In this document: in pieces, positions 25,760-34,441 of the stretch | Layout: every line of letters begins with the position of its first letter | Position numbering within the stretch: the stretch's first letter is position 1 | Notes under the pieces: model-generated | What the model was told of the DNA's origin: nothing | Seen by the model: the letters and a program-made list of their open reading frames with translations, nothing else | Database searches by the model: none | Program-made: the position numbers and the translations under genes | NCBI GenBank assembly: GCA_049663345.1 | Contig: JBATDG010000059.1 | Coordinates: forward strand, 62,001 to 126,000 | Reading direction: 5' to 3' | From: SZUA-365 sp049663345 | GTDB taxonomy: Bacteria; Bacteroidota; Ignavibacteria; SZUA-365 | Length of the DNA stretch: 64,000 nt

Positions 25760-26047
25760 ATGAAATCAAGACTTCGGGAAGCAATTATTGCCCATCCGAT
25801 TTGGAGTGTCGTCGCAGCGACTGCGCTGGCCTCAGTGATCACGACCATTTTGATGAGCTTCGGATTCTTGTATCCATTCAGCGAGGACAATGCTTCAAAG
25901 GATTTGACGATTCATCGATTCATTCAACAAATGAACGCTCATAGAGAAATGATTTGGGATCTGTCACAGGACGTGCAGAAGAATAAAGCACTGCACGCCC
26001 CGGCGGCGACGAAAGGGGAAACGAGTCAGGCTATTTTAACGACATGA
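25760..26047 (+). CDS. Small single-span membrane protein, hypothetical
   Basis: A 95-residue frame starting KSRLREAIIAHPIWSVV. One transmembrane helix (WSVVAATALASVITTILMSFGFLY) is followed by a polar tail (HRFIQQMNAHREMIWDLSQDVQ) that could form a helix. A TTG start at 25703 is possible. No strong ribosome site and no family match, so the coding status is moderate. It ends about 30 bp before an 8-bp tandem repeat. Confidence 0.4.
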   Translation: MKSRLREAIIAHPIWSVVAATALASVITTILMSFGFLYPFSEDNASKDLTIHRFIQQMNAHREMIWDLSQDVQKNKALHAPAATKGETSQAILTT

Positions 26048-26076
26048 AGATATTCAAATCCAAGCTGACACGCTGA

Positions 26077-26172
26077 CCAATGCTCCATCGCTCGAATGCT
26101 CGAATGTTCCAATGCTCCAATGTTCCAATGCTCGAATGTTCCAATGCTGTAATTCTCCAATTCTCGAATTCT
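26077..26172. repeat. Tandem 8-bp repeat, 12 units
   Basis: Twelve consecutive octamers of the form C-C/G-A-A-T-G-C/T-T: CCAATGCT, CCATCGCT, CGAATGCT, CGAATGTT, CCAATGCT, CCAATGTT and so on. The last three shift to ATTCT forms (CCAATTCT, CGAATTCT). The array sits upstream of proS. The unit is too short for CRISPR. Confidence 0.9.
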
Positions 26173-26187
26173 CAACGCTCGTAATCG

Positions 26188-26239
26188 CCGAGCAGGCGCT
26201 CGGCGCTCCTGTGCTCGAACAGGCGCGCTGGTGCGCGCC
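26188..26239. other. Pair of GC-rich hairpins upstream of proS
   Basis: CCGAGC-AGGC-GCTCGG (26188-26203) and GGCGCGC-TGGT-GCGCGCC (26222-26239) are perfect inverted repeats with 4-nt loops. No T-run follows, so they are not ordinary terminators. They lie between the octamer array and the proS start. Confidence 0.6.
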
Positions 26240-26267
26240 GTCCCCAGTTGCTCCAATTCTCCTCCGG

Positions 26268-26296
26268 TTGCTCGGCTCCCTGAGAGGGCGTATATT
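26268..26296 (+). promoter_or_regulatory. Possible promoter of proS
   Basis: TTGCTC and TATATT are separated by 17 bp, about 60 bp before the proS ATG. The -10 box matches five of six consensus bases, the -35 box only three. This is a sequence resemblance only. Confidence 0.3.
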
Positions 26297-26357
26297 ACTA
26301 GTCTGTAAATCACTACCTCAAACGAGTTTTCCGCTTTCATAACAACGAGTTGCACCA

Positions 26358-28109
26358 ATGCGTCTGTCCCGCTACTTCATTCCAACTTCAAAAGAAATTC
26401 CCGCCGAAGCAGTCATTCCCAGTCATCAGCTCATGCTGCGCGCTGGCATGATTCGCGGACTATCGTCCGGTATCTATTCACTGCTGCCGCTGGGCTACCG
26501 CGTCTGGAAAAAGGTAATGCAGGTCATCCGTGAGGAAATGGACGCCATCGGCGGCATGGAATTGCATTTGCCGGCTTTGAGTCCTCGCGAGATATGGGAA
26601 GAAACAGGGCGCGTTGAAGCCTTCGGGGATACGATGTTTCACATCAAGAACCGCGATCTGGTGCTCGCTCCCACACATGAGGAAATCATAACGCATCTCG
26701 CACAGGCGTTTGTGCATTCGTATCGCGATATGCCGCAGATCTGGTATCAGATTCAGACGAAATTCCGCAATGAGCCCCGACCCAAATCAGGTGTTATCCG
26801 CTCGCGGCAGTTCCTGATGAAGGACGCTTATTCTCTCGATAACAGTTGGGAAGGGCTCGACGTCAATTACCAGAAGCATTACGAGGCCTACTGCAAGATT
26901 TACGGACGATGCGGTCTTGAATTCTTCGTGGTTGGGGCTTCCTCGGGAGCGATGGGTGGAACGGGCTCCCAGGAGTTCATGGTCGAATCCGATGCCGGCG
27001 AGGATCTCTGCGCCTTCAACATCGAGAGCGGCTACGCGGCCAATATCGAGGTGGCTTCGTCACAGATGCCGATAGTGGGAAGGGTGGACGAGAATCCCGT
27101 TGCCGAGAAATTTGAAACTCCCACGGCGAAATCCATTGATGATCTGGTCGAGCAGTACGGCATTACGGAAGAACGCTGCGCCAAGTCGCTGGTCTATTTC
27201 GCGGATGAGAAACCGTACCTGATCTTTATGAGCGGTAACGACCAGCTCAACGAAGCAAAGCTGCAGACAGTACTGAAGGCCAATAACATCCGTCCCGCAC
27301 ATGAGGAAGAACTTACGGCGCTCACAGGCGCACACGGCGGTTCAATCGGACCCATCAATCTGAAAACGAAGCTTCCGCAGCTGGCCGATGCCCGCCTCGA
27401 ACATGCCAACGGCATGGTCAGCGGTGCGAATGAAGACGGCTTCCACTACCGCAGCATCGACCTCGATCGCGACGCAGATATTCAGCAGTACGTGGATCTC
27501 CGCATTGTATCGGAAGGCGAGCTCGACCCGATCGGCGGACTCCCGCTGAAAGTGAAAAAAGCTATAGAGGTCGGTCATATCTTCAAGCTCGGCACGAAAT
27601 ATTCAGAGGCGCTCAAGGCAAACTTTCTCGATGATCAGGGCAATTCGCATCCGATCATCATGGGTTCGTACGGCATCGGCGTTGAGCGCATAGTGGCCTG
27701 TCACATCGAACAGCGCCATGACAAGGACGGCATTTGCTGGCATCCTTCCATCGCGCCATTCCATATTCAGATCACAGGCGTGAAAGTAGAAAACGACATC
27801 GTGCGTGAACACGCAGAGCGCTTCGAGGCCGAACTCGAAGGCGCCGGCTTCGAAGTGCTGTATGACGATCGCACCGGTGTGAGCCCCGGATTCAAGTTCA
27901 AGGATGCCGACCTTCTCGGCATGCCGCTCAACGTGATCGTCGGCGAGAAGCATCTCAATGACGGCAACGTCGAGGTCAAGATCCGCAGCACCGGCGAACG
28001 CCGGATCATCCCCATCTCGGATCTGGTCGACACCTGCCGCGATCTTATCGACGAGCTGATGTCCCCTTCAAAGCAAATACACAAACCTATAACCTTCACG
28101 GAGAAATAA
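26358..28109 (+). CDS. proS: Proline--tRNA ligase, bacterial type with editing domain
   Basis: A 583-residue class II aminoacyl-tRNA synthetase that charges tRNA-Pro. Motif 1 region: LRAGMIRGLSSGIYSLLPLGYRVWKKV. Motif 2: KFRNEPRPKSGVIRSRQFLMKDAYSLD. Motif 3: GSYGIGVERIVACHIEQ. Residues about 225-395 form the INS (YbaK-like) editing insertion that removes mischarged Ala-tRNA. A C-terminal anticodon-binding domain follows (PFHIQITGVKV to LIDEL). Length and order fit the bacterial type. It is followed after one base by ferritin and then pyrophosphatase, probably one transcript ending at the terminator near 29276. Confidence 0.97.
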   Translation: MRLSRYFIPTSKEIPAEAVIPSHQLMLRAGMIRGLSSGIYSLLPLGYRVWKKVMQVIREEMDAIGGMELHLPALSPREIWEETGRVEAFGDTMFHIKNRDLVLAPTHEEIITHLAQAFVHSYRDMPQIWYQIQTKFRNEPRPKSGVIRSRQFLMKDAYSLDNSWEGLDVNYQKHYEAYCKIYGRCGLEFFVVGASSGAMGGTGSQEFMVESDAGEDLCAFNIESGYAANIEVASSQMPIVGRVDENPVAEKFETPTAKSIDDLVEQYGITEERCAKSLVYFADEKPYLIFMSGNDQLNEAKLQTVLKANNIRPAHEEELTALTGAHGGSIGPINLKTKLPQLADARLEHANGMVSGANEDGFHYRSIDLDRDADIQQYVDLRIVSEGELDPIGGLPLKVKKAIEVGHIFKLGTKYSEALKANFLDDQGNSHPIIMGSYGIGVERIVACHIEQRHDKDGICWHPSIAPFHIQITGVKVENDIVREHAERFEAELEGAGFEVLYDDRTGVSPGFKFKDADLLGMPLNVIVGEKHLNDGNVEVKIRSTGERRIIPISDLVDTCRDLIDELMSPSKQIHKPITFTEK

Positions 28110-28110
28110 G

Positions 28111-28629
28111 ATGCTTAGCAGCAACATGATCGGAAAGCTGAATGAACAGATTGGCATTGAGTTCGAGTCATCGAATCTGTATCTGCAGATGAGCAGCTGG
28201 TGCGCATTCAAGGGCTTCGAGGGTGCGGCAGCATTTCTGTCGATGCACGCCGAGGAAGAACGCATGCACATGATGAAACTGTTTACGTACCTGGGTGAAA
28301 CCAGCGCCATGGCAGTGATTCCGGCACTTGAAAAACCTCAGCATGAATACGAATCCCTCAGCGCCATGTTTACACAGATACTGACGCATGAGCGTTTTGT
28401 CACCAGCAAGATCAATGAACTTGTTGCGCTGTCGTACGAGGAGAAGGATTATTCAACATTGAACTTCCTGCAATGGTATGTCGGCGAGCAGCATGAAGAA
28501 GAGTCGTTGTTCTCCTCGCTCGTGGACAAGATCAATCTTATCGGTCACGACGGACGCGGCTTGTATATGATCGATCGCGAGCTCGGAAAGCAGGCCGTAA
28601 TGGCCGCCGCGGCTGCGGGTCAGAAATAA
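28111..28629 (+). CDS. ftnA: Non-haem ferritin
   Basis: A 172-residue four-helix ferritin that stores iron as mineral after oxidising Fe(II). Ferroxidase ligands are visible in helices A and B (IGIEFESSNLYLQM and HAEEERMHMMKLFTY, with the ExxH spacing) and in helix C-D (FLQWYVGEQHEEESLF). It begins one base after the proS stop, with GGAGAAATAAG providing the ribosome site. Length is normal for FtnA-type ferritin. Confidence 0.93.
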   Translation: MLSSNMIGKLNEQIGIEFESSNLYLQMSSWCAFKGFEGAAAFLSMHAEEERMHMMKLFTYLGETSAMAVIPALEKPQHEYESLSAMFTQILTHERFVTSKINELVALSYEEKDYSTLNFLQWYVGEQHEEESLFSSLVDKINLIGHDGRGLYMIDRELGKQAVMAAAAAGQK

Positions 28630-28638
28630 GAGATCGCC

Positions 28639-29250
28639 ATGGCATTCCCTCCACCGTTTTATCGCTGGCGGCCGCATCCCTGGCATGGACTCGATTCCGG
28701 ACCCAATCCGCCGTCCCTGGTCAACGCGTATATTGAGATCACGCCGTTCGACATGGTCAAGTACGAACTCGACAAGGTCACGGGGTATCTGCATGTAGAT
28801 CGTCCTCAGCGCTCCTCAGCTCTTCCGCCGACACTGTACGGGTTCATTCCCCGCACGTTCTGTGGACGTCGCGTGGGAGCATTGATGCCTAGTACGAACG
28901 GAGGCGATCACGATCCTCTCGATATCTGCGTGCTCAGCGAACGTCCGATAAACCGCTCCGACGTGGTCCTTCAGGCGCGTGTGGTGGGCGGACTCGCAAT
29001 GAACGACCACGGCGAGGCCGATGATAAAATCATCGCTGTGCTCAACAAGGATAATTTCTGGGCTAATGTGACCGAGCTCAAGGATCTGCCTCCGGTCCTC
29101 ACCGAACGCCTCAGGCATTATTTCAGCACGTACAAGCTCATCCACGGCGAGCCGTCTCACGTTTCGATAGAGCGTATCTATGGCCGTGAAGAAGCGGAAA
29201 ACGTCATTCGCGCAGCCATGGACGACTACGCCGAGGAATACGGCGACTAA
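28639..29250 (+). CDS. ppa: Inorganic pyrophosphatase (family I)
   Basis: A 203-residue soluble enzyme that hydrolyses pyrophosphate. The signature region GGDHDPLDICVLSE carries the metal-binding aspartates. Also visible are ITPFDMVKYELDKVTGYLHVDRP near the N-terminus and IIAVLNKDNFW in the middle. A 30-residue N-terminal extension (PPPFYRWRPHPWHGLDSG) resembles the longer type found in some bacteria. Third gene of the proS-ferritin group; a terminator follows 25 bp later. Confidence 0.92.
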   Translation: MAFPPPFYRWRPHPWHGLDSGPNPPSLVNAYIEITPFDMVKYELDKVTGYLHVDRPQRSSALPPTLYGFIPRTFCGRRVGALMPSTNGGDHDPLDICVLSERPINRSDVVLQARVVGGLAMNDHGEADDKIIAVLNKDNFWANVTELKDLPPVLTERLRHYFSTYKLIHGEPSHVSIERIYGREEAENVIRAAMDDYAEEYGD

Positions 29251-29275
29251 GCCACTCCATTCCCCTGAAATACTA

Positions 29276-29308
29276 AACGCGGAGCCATTGTTGGTTCCGC
29301 GTTTTTTT
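29276..29308 (+). terminator. Rho-independent terminator
   Basis: A 12-bp stem (AACGCGGAGCCA with TGGTTCCGCGTT, one G-U), loop TTGT, then an uninterrupted T-run. It closes the proS-ftnA-ppa group and lies 35 bp before the end of the convergent P-type ATPase gene. Confidence 0.92.
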
Positions 29309-29343
29309 ATGTGCGCCCGGCAGAGGTTTCTGTTGTTCTCTTG

Positions 29344-31902
29344 TTAATTCTTTGTCTCGAAAAATCGCATGAATACGGGAAGCTTCGCAAACTCATTCAC
29401 CGCAACGGCGAGTGCACCGGTTCCAAGACAGAACGCATATTGCCACGGATGCAGCGATGCGAATTTAAACAGGCTGTTCACTTGTGGAATGATCAACGCA
29501 ATGGCCAGGAAAGCGAGAGCGGCACCTGTGACGTACCAGAATGCCTTGTTCGGTATGCGAATAATTGAAAAGAATCCGCGGGTCCAGTAGCGGTTTGAGA
29601 TGATCATGCTGATGTTTCCCAGCACCAGATTCACAAAAACGAGAGAGCGGGCTTCGCCTTCACCAAAATTGGAGGCGATTGCCCAGGCATAAATGGCGAC
29701 AAGAATCGCCAGGTGCCCGAGGCCTTGAACGAGTCCGATGAAAATCATTCTCGAACCGAACAGAGGTTCGCTGACGGGTCTTGGAGTTCGATCCATTATT
29801 CCCTTTTCCTCTTCCTCCATTTCAAACACGATTGAACAGGCTGGATCAATTAAAAGCTCTAGAAACAGGATATGAACAGGGAAGAGCGCGAGAGGCCATT
29901 GGAAAAATACAGGAATCAGCGACATTCCTGCGATGGGAATATGAACAGAGAAAATGAATGTCATCGCTTTTTGGAGGTTGTCGAAAATTCTTCTTCCGAC
30001 ACGAATAGCCTGTACGATGGAGGAAAAATCATCATCAAGCAATACCAACGCGGCTGATTCACGCGCGACATCCGTGCCTCGTCCTCCCATCGCTATACCG
30101 ATATGCGCAGCTTTCAGAGCGGGGGCGTCGTTCACACCATCTCCGGTCATTGCCACAACCTCGCCGTTTCCTTTCAGAGCCTGAACGATTCGAAGTTTTT
30201 GTTCGGGGACGACCCGTGCGAAGATACCAACCTTTGAGATTCGCCTTCGCAGCTCATCATCACTCATGGTATTTAGTTCCGGACCGGTGATGATATCGGC
30301 GTTCGGGTCCAGGCCAATGTCTTTACCGATGTTCGCTGCTGTGACAGGATAATCTCCCGTTATCATGACAACGCGTATGCCCGCATGTCTGCATAGCACA
30401 ACTGCCTCGGGTACATTCTCACGAATGGGGTCATGCAGGCCCAGGAGCCCCAAAAATGAAAATGGAAAATCATGCTGGCCCTCCGGGAGCGACCCTTTCT
30501 CGAATTCAGCTGCTGCCACCGCGAGCACTCTCAGACCGCTTGCCGCAAGGTCATCGATGCTGCGCCTCAGCGTGGCAACTGTTTCATCTGGAAGATGACA
30601 GAGATCCGCAATAGCTTCTGGTGCACCCTTGGCAGCAATGACGTACCGAATTCCATCACGATGTTCCCATACACGGCTCATCGCAAGAAGATGTTCTGAG
30701 AGCGGATATTCTCTGACGAGGGTCCAATCAGAATGAAGGTGTTCGGTGCTGATCAGTGTACGCTCGGCGAGCTCTTTGATCGCCTTTTCCATTGGATCAA
30801 AAGGATCGGCAGGACTGGCGAGCACGGAATATTCCACAATTGTATGGAGATTTTCAGGAAGCGAACCTATCAGTCCATCGATTTCCGCCTGCTGTCCGTC
30901 AACGAACAACCGGGTCACTGTCATTTGATTTTTAGTGAGGGTTCCGGTTTTATCGCTGCAGAGGACAGTTGCGGCACCGAGCGTTTCAATCGCTTGCGCT
31001 CTGCGCGTGAGTACATTGCGTAAGGAGATTCTCCATGCACCAAGAGCAAGGAAAATTGTCATTACGACAGGGAATTCCTCAGGGAGCGTGGCCATCGCGA
31101 GTGAAAGTCCAGCGAGCAGCCCCTTTATCCAATCGCCGCGAGTAAGCCCATAGACGACGACGACAATGAGACACAGTGCCGCTCCGGCGATAGCAAAGGT
31201 TGTAACAATGGTTCGTGTCTGGCGCTGGAGATTGGTGCTCTCGGTTTCGAGGGCCTGCAGTGACTTTCCGATTTTTCCAATTTCGGTGTTATGGCCTGTA
31301 GCGCTCACACGCGCTATACCCTGACCCCGGACAATCATGCTTCCGGAATAGACCATATTGCCGGTGTCTTCTCCCAGACAGCCAATCGCAGACGATCCAT
31401 CCCACGCAGTTTTCGTAACTGGAAAGGACTCGCCTGTCAACAGCGATTCATCCGCCGACAGGCTGACGGATTTCAGAACCACCGCGTCGGCAGGAACACG
31501 ATCACCTTCCGCTAGGAGAATAATATCTTCACGCACTACCTCCCGACCCGCAATGCGACGCTGGATGCCATCTCTGATCACGAGCGCGCGTGGGCTCGAC
31601 AAATCGCGGAGCGCATCCAACGCCCGCTCGGTTTTATTTTCCTGGTAGAGCGTTATTCCAATGATCACGAACACGAAGCCCATGAGCATCAGGGCTTCCT
31701 TGATATCACCAAGAATAAGATAGAGCGCGCCACAGGCGATAAGGAGCAAAAACATCGGCTCCTTCACGATCTCGAATAAAATGAAGAAAACCGACCTTTT
31801 CTCCGCCTCTGGAAGTTCGTTGTATCCCTCACGCGACAGGCGGGATACGGCGTCAACTTCACTCAGACCTGAGGGATTAGTAGAATCTGCGTCTTGATGC
31901 AT
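29344..31902 (-). CDS. Cation-translocating P-type ATPase (P2-like)
   Basis: An 852-residue pump. N-terminal cation-ATPase segment (GLSEVDAVSRLSREGYNELPE), A-domain LTGESFPV, phosphorylation site CSDKTGTLTKNQM, hinge MTGDGVNDAPALKAAHIGIAMG, and about ten membrane helices with a C-terminal block of six. Transmembrane 4 carries LPEEFPVV where SERCA-type pumps have PEGLP, so the transported ion (Ca2+, Mn2+ or another) is uncertain. ATG 31902 is preceded by GGAGCACC. Single-gene unit, divergent from the hybrid kinase. Confidence 0.9.
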   Translation of the reverse strand: MHQDADSTNPSGLSEVDAVSRLSREGYNELPEAEKRSVFFILFEIVKEPMFLLLIACGALYLILGDIKEALMLMGFVFVIIGITLYQENKTERALDALRDLSSPRALVIRDGIQRRIAGREVVREDIILLAEGDRVPADAVVLKSVSLSADESLLTGESFPVTKTAWDGSSAIGCLGEDTGNMVYSGSMIVRGQGIARVSATGHNTEIGKIGKSLQALETESTNLQRQTRTIVTTFAIAGAALCLIVVVVYGLTRGDWIKGLLAGLSLAMATLPEEFPVVMTIFLALGAWRISLRNVLTRRAQAIETLGAATVLCSDKTGTLTKNQMTVTRLFVDGQQAEIDGLIGSLPENLHTIVEYSVLASPADPFDPMEKAIKELAERTLISTEHLHSDWTLVREYPLSEHLLAMSRVWEHRDGIRYVIAAKGAPEAIADLCHLPDETVATLRRSIDDLAASGLRVLAVAAAEFEKGSLPEGQHDFPFSFLGLLGLHDPIRENVPEAVVLCRHAGIRVVMITGDYPVTAANIGKDIGLDPNADIITGPELNTMSDDELRRRISKVGIFARVVPEQKLRIVQALKGNGEVVAMTGDGVNDAPALKAAHIGIAMGGRGTDVARESAALVLLDDDFSSIVQAIRVGRRIFDNLQKAMTFIFSVHIPIAGMSLIPVFFQWPLALFPVHILFLELLIDPACSIVFEMEEEEKGIMDRTPRPVSEPLFGSRMIFIGLVQGLGHLAILVAIYAWAIASNFGEGEARSLVFVNLVLGNISMIISNRYWTRGFFSIIRIPNKAFWYVTGAALAFLAIALIIPQVNSLFKFASLHPWQYAFCLGTGALAVAVNEFAKLPVFMRFFETKN

Positions 31903-32230
31903 TGGTGCTCCGATCCCTGTATTGTGACACCCAAGCTATGGATAAACTAAGTATAAAGGATGTAAATATCAGCAAAGCAAACTGCAATGTACATTACGCT
32001 GCATCGAATTTCAACACAATAGGGAATGGCCTCCTCGCACGGTTTACTCTTGTTTCCGTGAATATGAGTGCGAATGAGAACGCTGCAATGGTGGATCGCG
32101 GATCGGTGGATATTTCACGAATCGAATGTTATATTCTTCCTTGATGCAGAATACCAATTCCGCTCACTGGTAAAACTGCGTGGCGCCCGATACATGATTG
32201 TGTTTGATTTTCTTATTGCCATGGTGTGCG
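31903..32230. other. Divergent intergenic region
   Basis: About 330 bp between the ATPase and the 5TMR-LYT kinase. It is AT-richer than the flanking genes. A short open frame at 31902-32144 has no homology or ribosome site that I can see. It presumably contains both promoters; none could be assigned. Confidence 0.45.
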
Positions 32231-34360
32231 ATGTTGTATGTTGACATCATTTACAACCTTTCACTGCTCGTCGCTCTAAGTGTCCTGTCCAGCTTCATCG
32301 GACAGAAACAGCGTTGGTCTTCGAACACGAAATCCATTCTGCAGGGAATCGTCTTCGGGGGAATCGCCATCATAGGGATGCTCTCTCCATTGAAATTGGC
32401 GGATGGTGTTATTTTCGATGGGCGATCGGTCGTTATCAGTCTCTGCGGCTTATTTTTCGGCCCCCTCGCAGCGATCATCGCAGCATCCATGGCTGTGATC
32501 GTTCGTGCTGCAATCGGTGGCCTGGGCATTCTTACCGGATCGCTGGTGATAGCTTCGTCCGCTATTTTCGGAGTCATCCTCAGGCGGCACATCCTGAGTC
32601 GCGGATCGGACATATCAAACAGACACCTTCTGTATCTGGGATTGAGCGTGCATGCAGCGATGCTGCTGTTGATGTTCACTTTCCCGTATGATGTTGCGAT
32701 TACGGTGATGAAAAAGGTCGGGCTGCCCATCATCACTATCTATCCTTTGGCAACGATATTGATCGGAAGGATCATCCACGACAATCTGGAGAAGGCGACA
32801 TATACCGCACATCTGGCAATCAGTGAGGAAAAATACCGGCGCATAGCAGAGAACATGTCGGATATTATCTGGACGACTGATCTGGCAGGCAAAACCACGT
32901 ATATCAGTCCTTCCGTGGAGCGCTTCCTCGGAAAATCGGTCGATCAGTTCCTCAACGAAACTCTCGCACAGCAATTTTCACCTTCTTCCTTGCAGTTTTT
33001 GATGACTGTTATGGGTGAGGAACTGCAGTTTGAGAAGGAAGCATCGGAAGATGCCAATCGTTCGAGGCTCATGGAATTGGAGATGTATCGCAGTGATGGA
33101 AGCCTGCTCTGGGTGAGTATGAATGCATCCTTCCTCCGGGATAAACATGGCGCTGCGATAGGATTTCAGGGAGTGACACGAGATATCTCAGCCCGGAAAC
33201 TGTCAGAAATCGAATTGCTCGCCGCCAAGGAAAAAGCTGAAGAGAGTGATCGGTTGAAAACTGCATTTCTCATGAATATGTCGCATGAGATCCGCACGCC
33301 AATGAACGGCATTCTGGGCTTCCTATCCTTGCTCGAAGAGCCGGATCTCGAGGAGGAAAGCAAGAAAGAATACATCGAAATAATGAATATGAGCAGCAGC
33401 CGACTGCTGAAAACCATCAACGATATCATCGAGATCTCCAGAATCGAGACCGGTGAGATGAAATTGATTTGCGAGGATATTGAGCTTGAGGAGCTGCTGG
33501 AGCATCACGTTGAATTCTTCACGCCACTCGCGATCAATAAACAGATTGAGTTCCGTCGCGGACGTACGCTTTCAGGGACAGAGTCGCTAGTTTACAGCGA
33601 CAGACATAAACTGGATGGGATTTTGGGTAATCTCATCAACAACGCAATCAAGTTCACCACAGATGGCTGGATCGAGGTAGGGAATTATATTGAGGATAAT
33701 GCTGTCGTATTCTACGTTCAGGACAGCGGCTGTGGGATCCCGAGCAGCCGTCTGGACGCCATCTTCGAGCGATTTGTTCAGGGGGAAGTAAAGCTATCCC
33801 GCACCCATGAAGGGTCGGGACTTGGCCTGCCAATCGTAAAGGCGTATGTCGAAGCGTTGGAGGGGAAAATTTGGGTAAGTTCGGAAGAGGGTAAGGGCAG
33901 CACATTTTCCTTTTCACTGCCGATTAAAGAGAGGACAGCAGGCGAATTCACCACGCCAGCGGAGTCCGCTGCTCCGGAAAAACTCAATAAGCAGCTGAGA
34001 GTTCTCATCGCGGAGGATGACGATACGAGCTATCTCTACCTGCAGGCACTTCTTCAAAAGGAAGGTCTTACATTGCTCCGAACAAAAAATGGGACTGAAA
34101 CCGTCAGGGTCATCAGGGAAGATCCGGGCATTGCACTCGTTCTTATGGACATCAAGATGCCGGTAATGAACGGGCTGGAAGCCACCAAGCAGATCCGGCA
34201 GTTCAATCTCCCGATACCGATCATCGCGCAGTCCGCCTTTGCTGCCTCCGAAGATATAAAGGAAGCGAAAGAGGCCGGATGCACGGATTACATCACAAAG
34301 CCCATCTCTCGGTCTGAGCTGTTCAGACTCATCAACAAGTATTCCGCGCTGATGATGTAA
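32231..34360 (+). CDS. 5TMR-LYT membrane hybrid histidine kinase with PAS and receiver
   Basis: About 709 residues from ATG 32231; a TTG at 32198 would add 11. Residues 1-185 hold about five or six spans of the 5TMR-LYT type (NLSLLVALSVLSSFIG, GIVFGGIAIIGMLSPLKLADGV, SLCGLFFGPLAAIIAASMAVIVR). A PAS/PAC unit follows at about 200-330, then HisKA (MNMSHEIRTPMNGILGF), HATPase (NLINNAIKFT, DSGCGIP, GSGLGLPIVKAY) and a receiver (LIAEDDD, LVLMDIKMP, YITKPIS). 5TMR-LYT domains sense cell-wall or membrane state in LytS-like kinases. No DNA-binding regulator is adjacent. Confidence 0.88.
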   Translation: MLYVDIIYNLSLLVALSVLSSFIGQKQRWSSNTKSILQGIVFGGIAIIGMLSPLKLADGVIFDGRSVVISLCGLFFGPLAAIIAASMAVIVRAAIGGLGILTGSLVIASSAIFGVILRRHILSRGSDISNRHLLYLGLSVHAAMLLLMFTFPYDVAITVMKKVGLPIITIYPLATILIGRIIHDNLEKATYTAHLAISEEKYRRIAENMSDIIWTTDLAGKTTYISPSVERFLGKSVDQFLNETLAQQFSPSSLQFLMTVMGEELQFEKEASEDANRSRLMELEMYRSDGSLLWVSMNASFLRDKHGAAIGFQGVTRDISARKLSEIELLAAKEKAEESDRLKTAFLMNMSHEIRTPMNGILGFLSLLEEPDLEEESKKEYIEIMNMSSSRLLKTINDIIEISRIETGEMKLICEDIELEELLEHHVEFFTPLAINKQIEFRRGRTLSGTESLVYSDRHKLDGILGNLINNAIKFTTDGWIEVGNYIEDNAVVFYVQDSGCGIPSSRLDAIFERFVQGEVKLSRTHEGSGLGLPIVKAYVEALEGKIWVSSEEGKGSTFSFSLPIKERTAGEFTTPAESAAPEKLNKQLRVLIAEDDDTSYLYLQALLQKEGLTLLRTKNGTETVRVIREDPGIALVLMDIKMPVMNGLEATKQIRQFNLPIPIIAQSAFAASEDIKEAKEAGCTDYITKPISRSELFRLINKYSALMM

Positions 34361-34362
34361 GT

Positions 34363-34410
34363 ATGCCTCTACCGGAACAGGGAAGCAGTTTCCCGTTCCA
34401 GTAGAGGCAT
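34363..34410. terminator. Long hairpin between convergent genes, probable bidirectional terminator
   Basis: ATGCCTCTAC...GTAGAGGCAT forms the base of a near-perfect stem of about 20 bp with a loop of about 4 nt, one mismatch and one bulge. It begins 2 bp after the kinase stop and ends 31 bp before the end of the convergent propeller gene. The following T-run is short (TTTG). Confidence 0.75.
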
Positions 34411-34441
34411 TTGTCAATTTGCTTTAAGCAGCCTTTCACGC

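Noticed and set aside
26077..26172. Possible CRISPR or iteron origin
   Set aside because: 8-bp units without spacers; no replication-initiator gene or DnaA-box cluster nearby.
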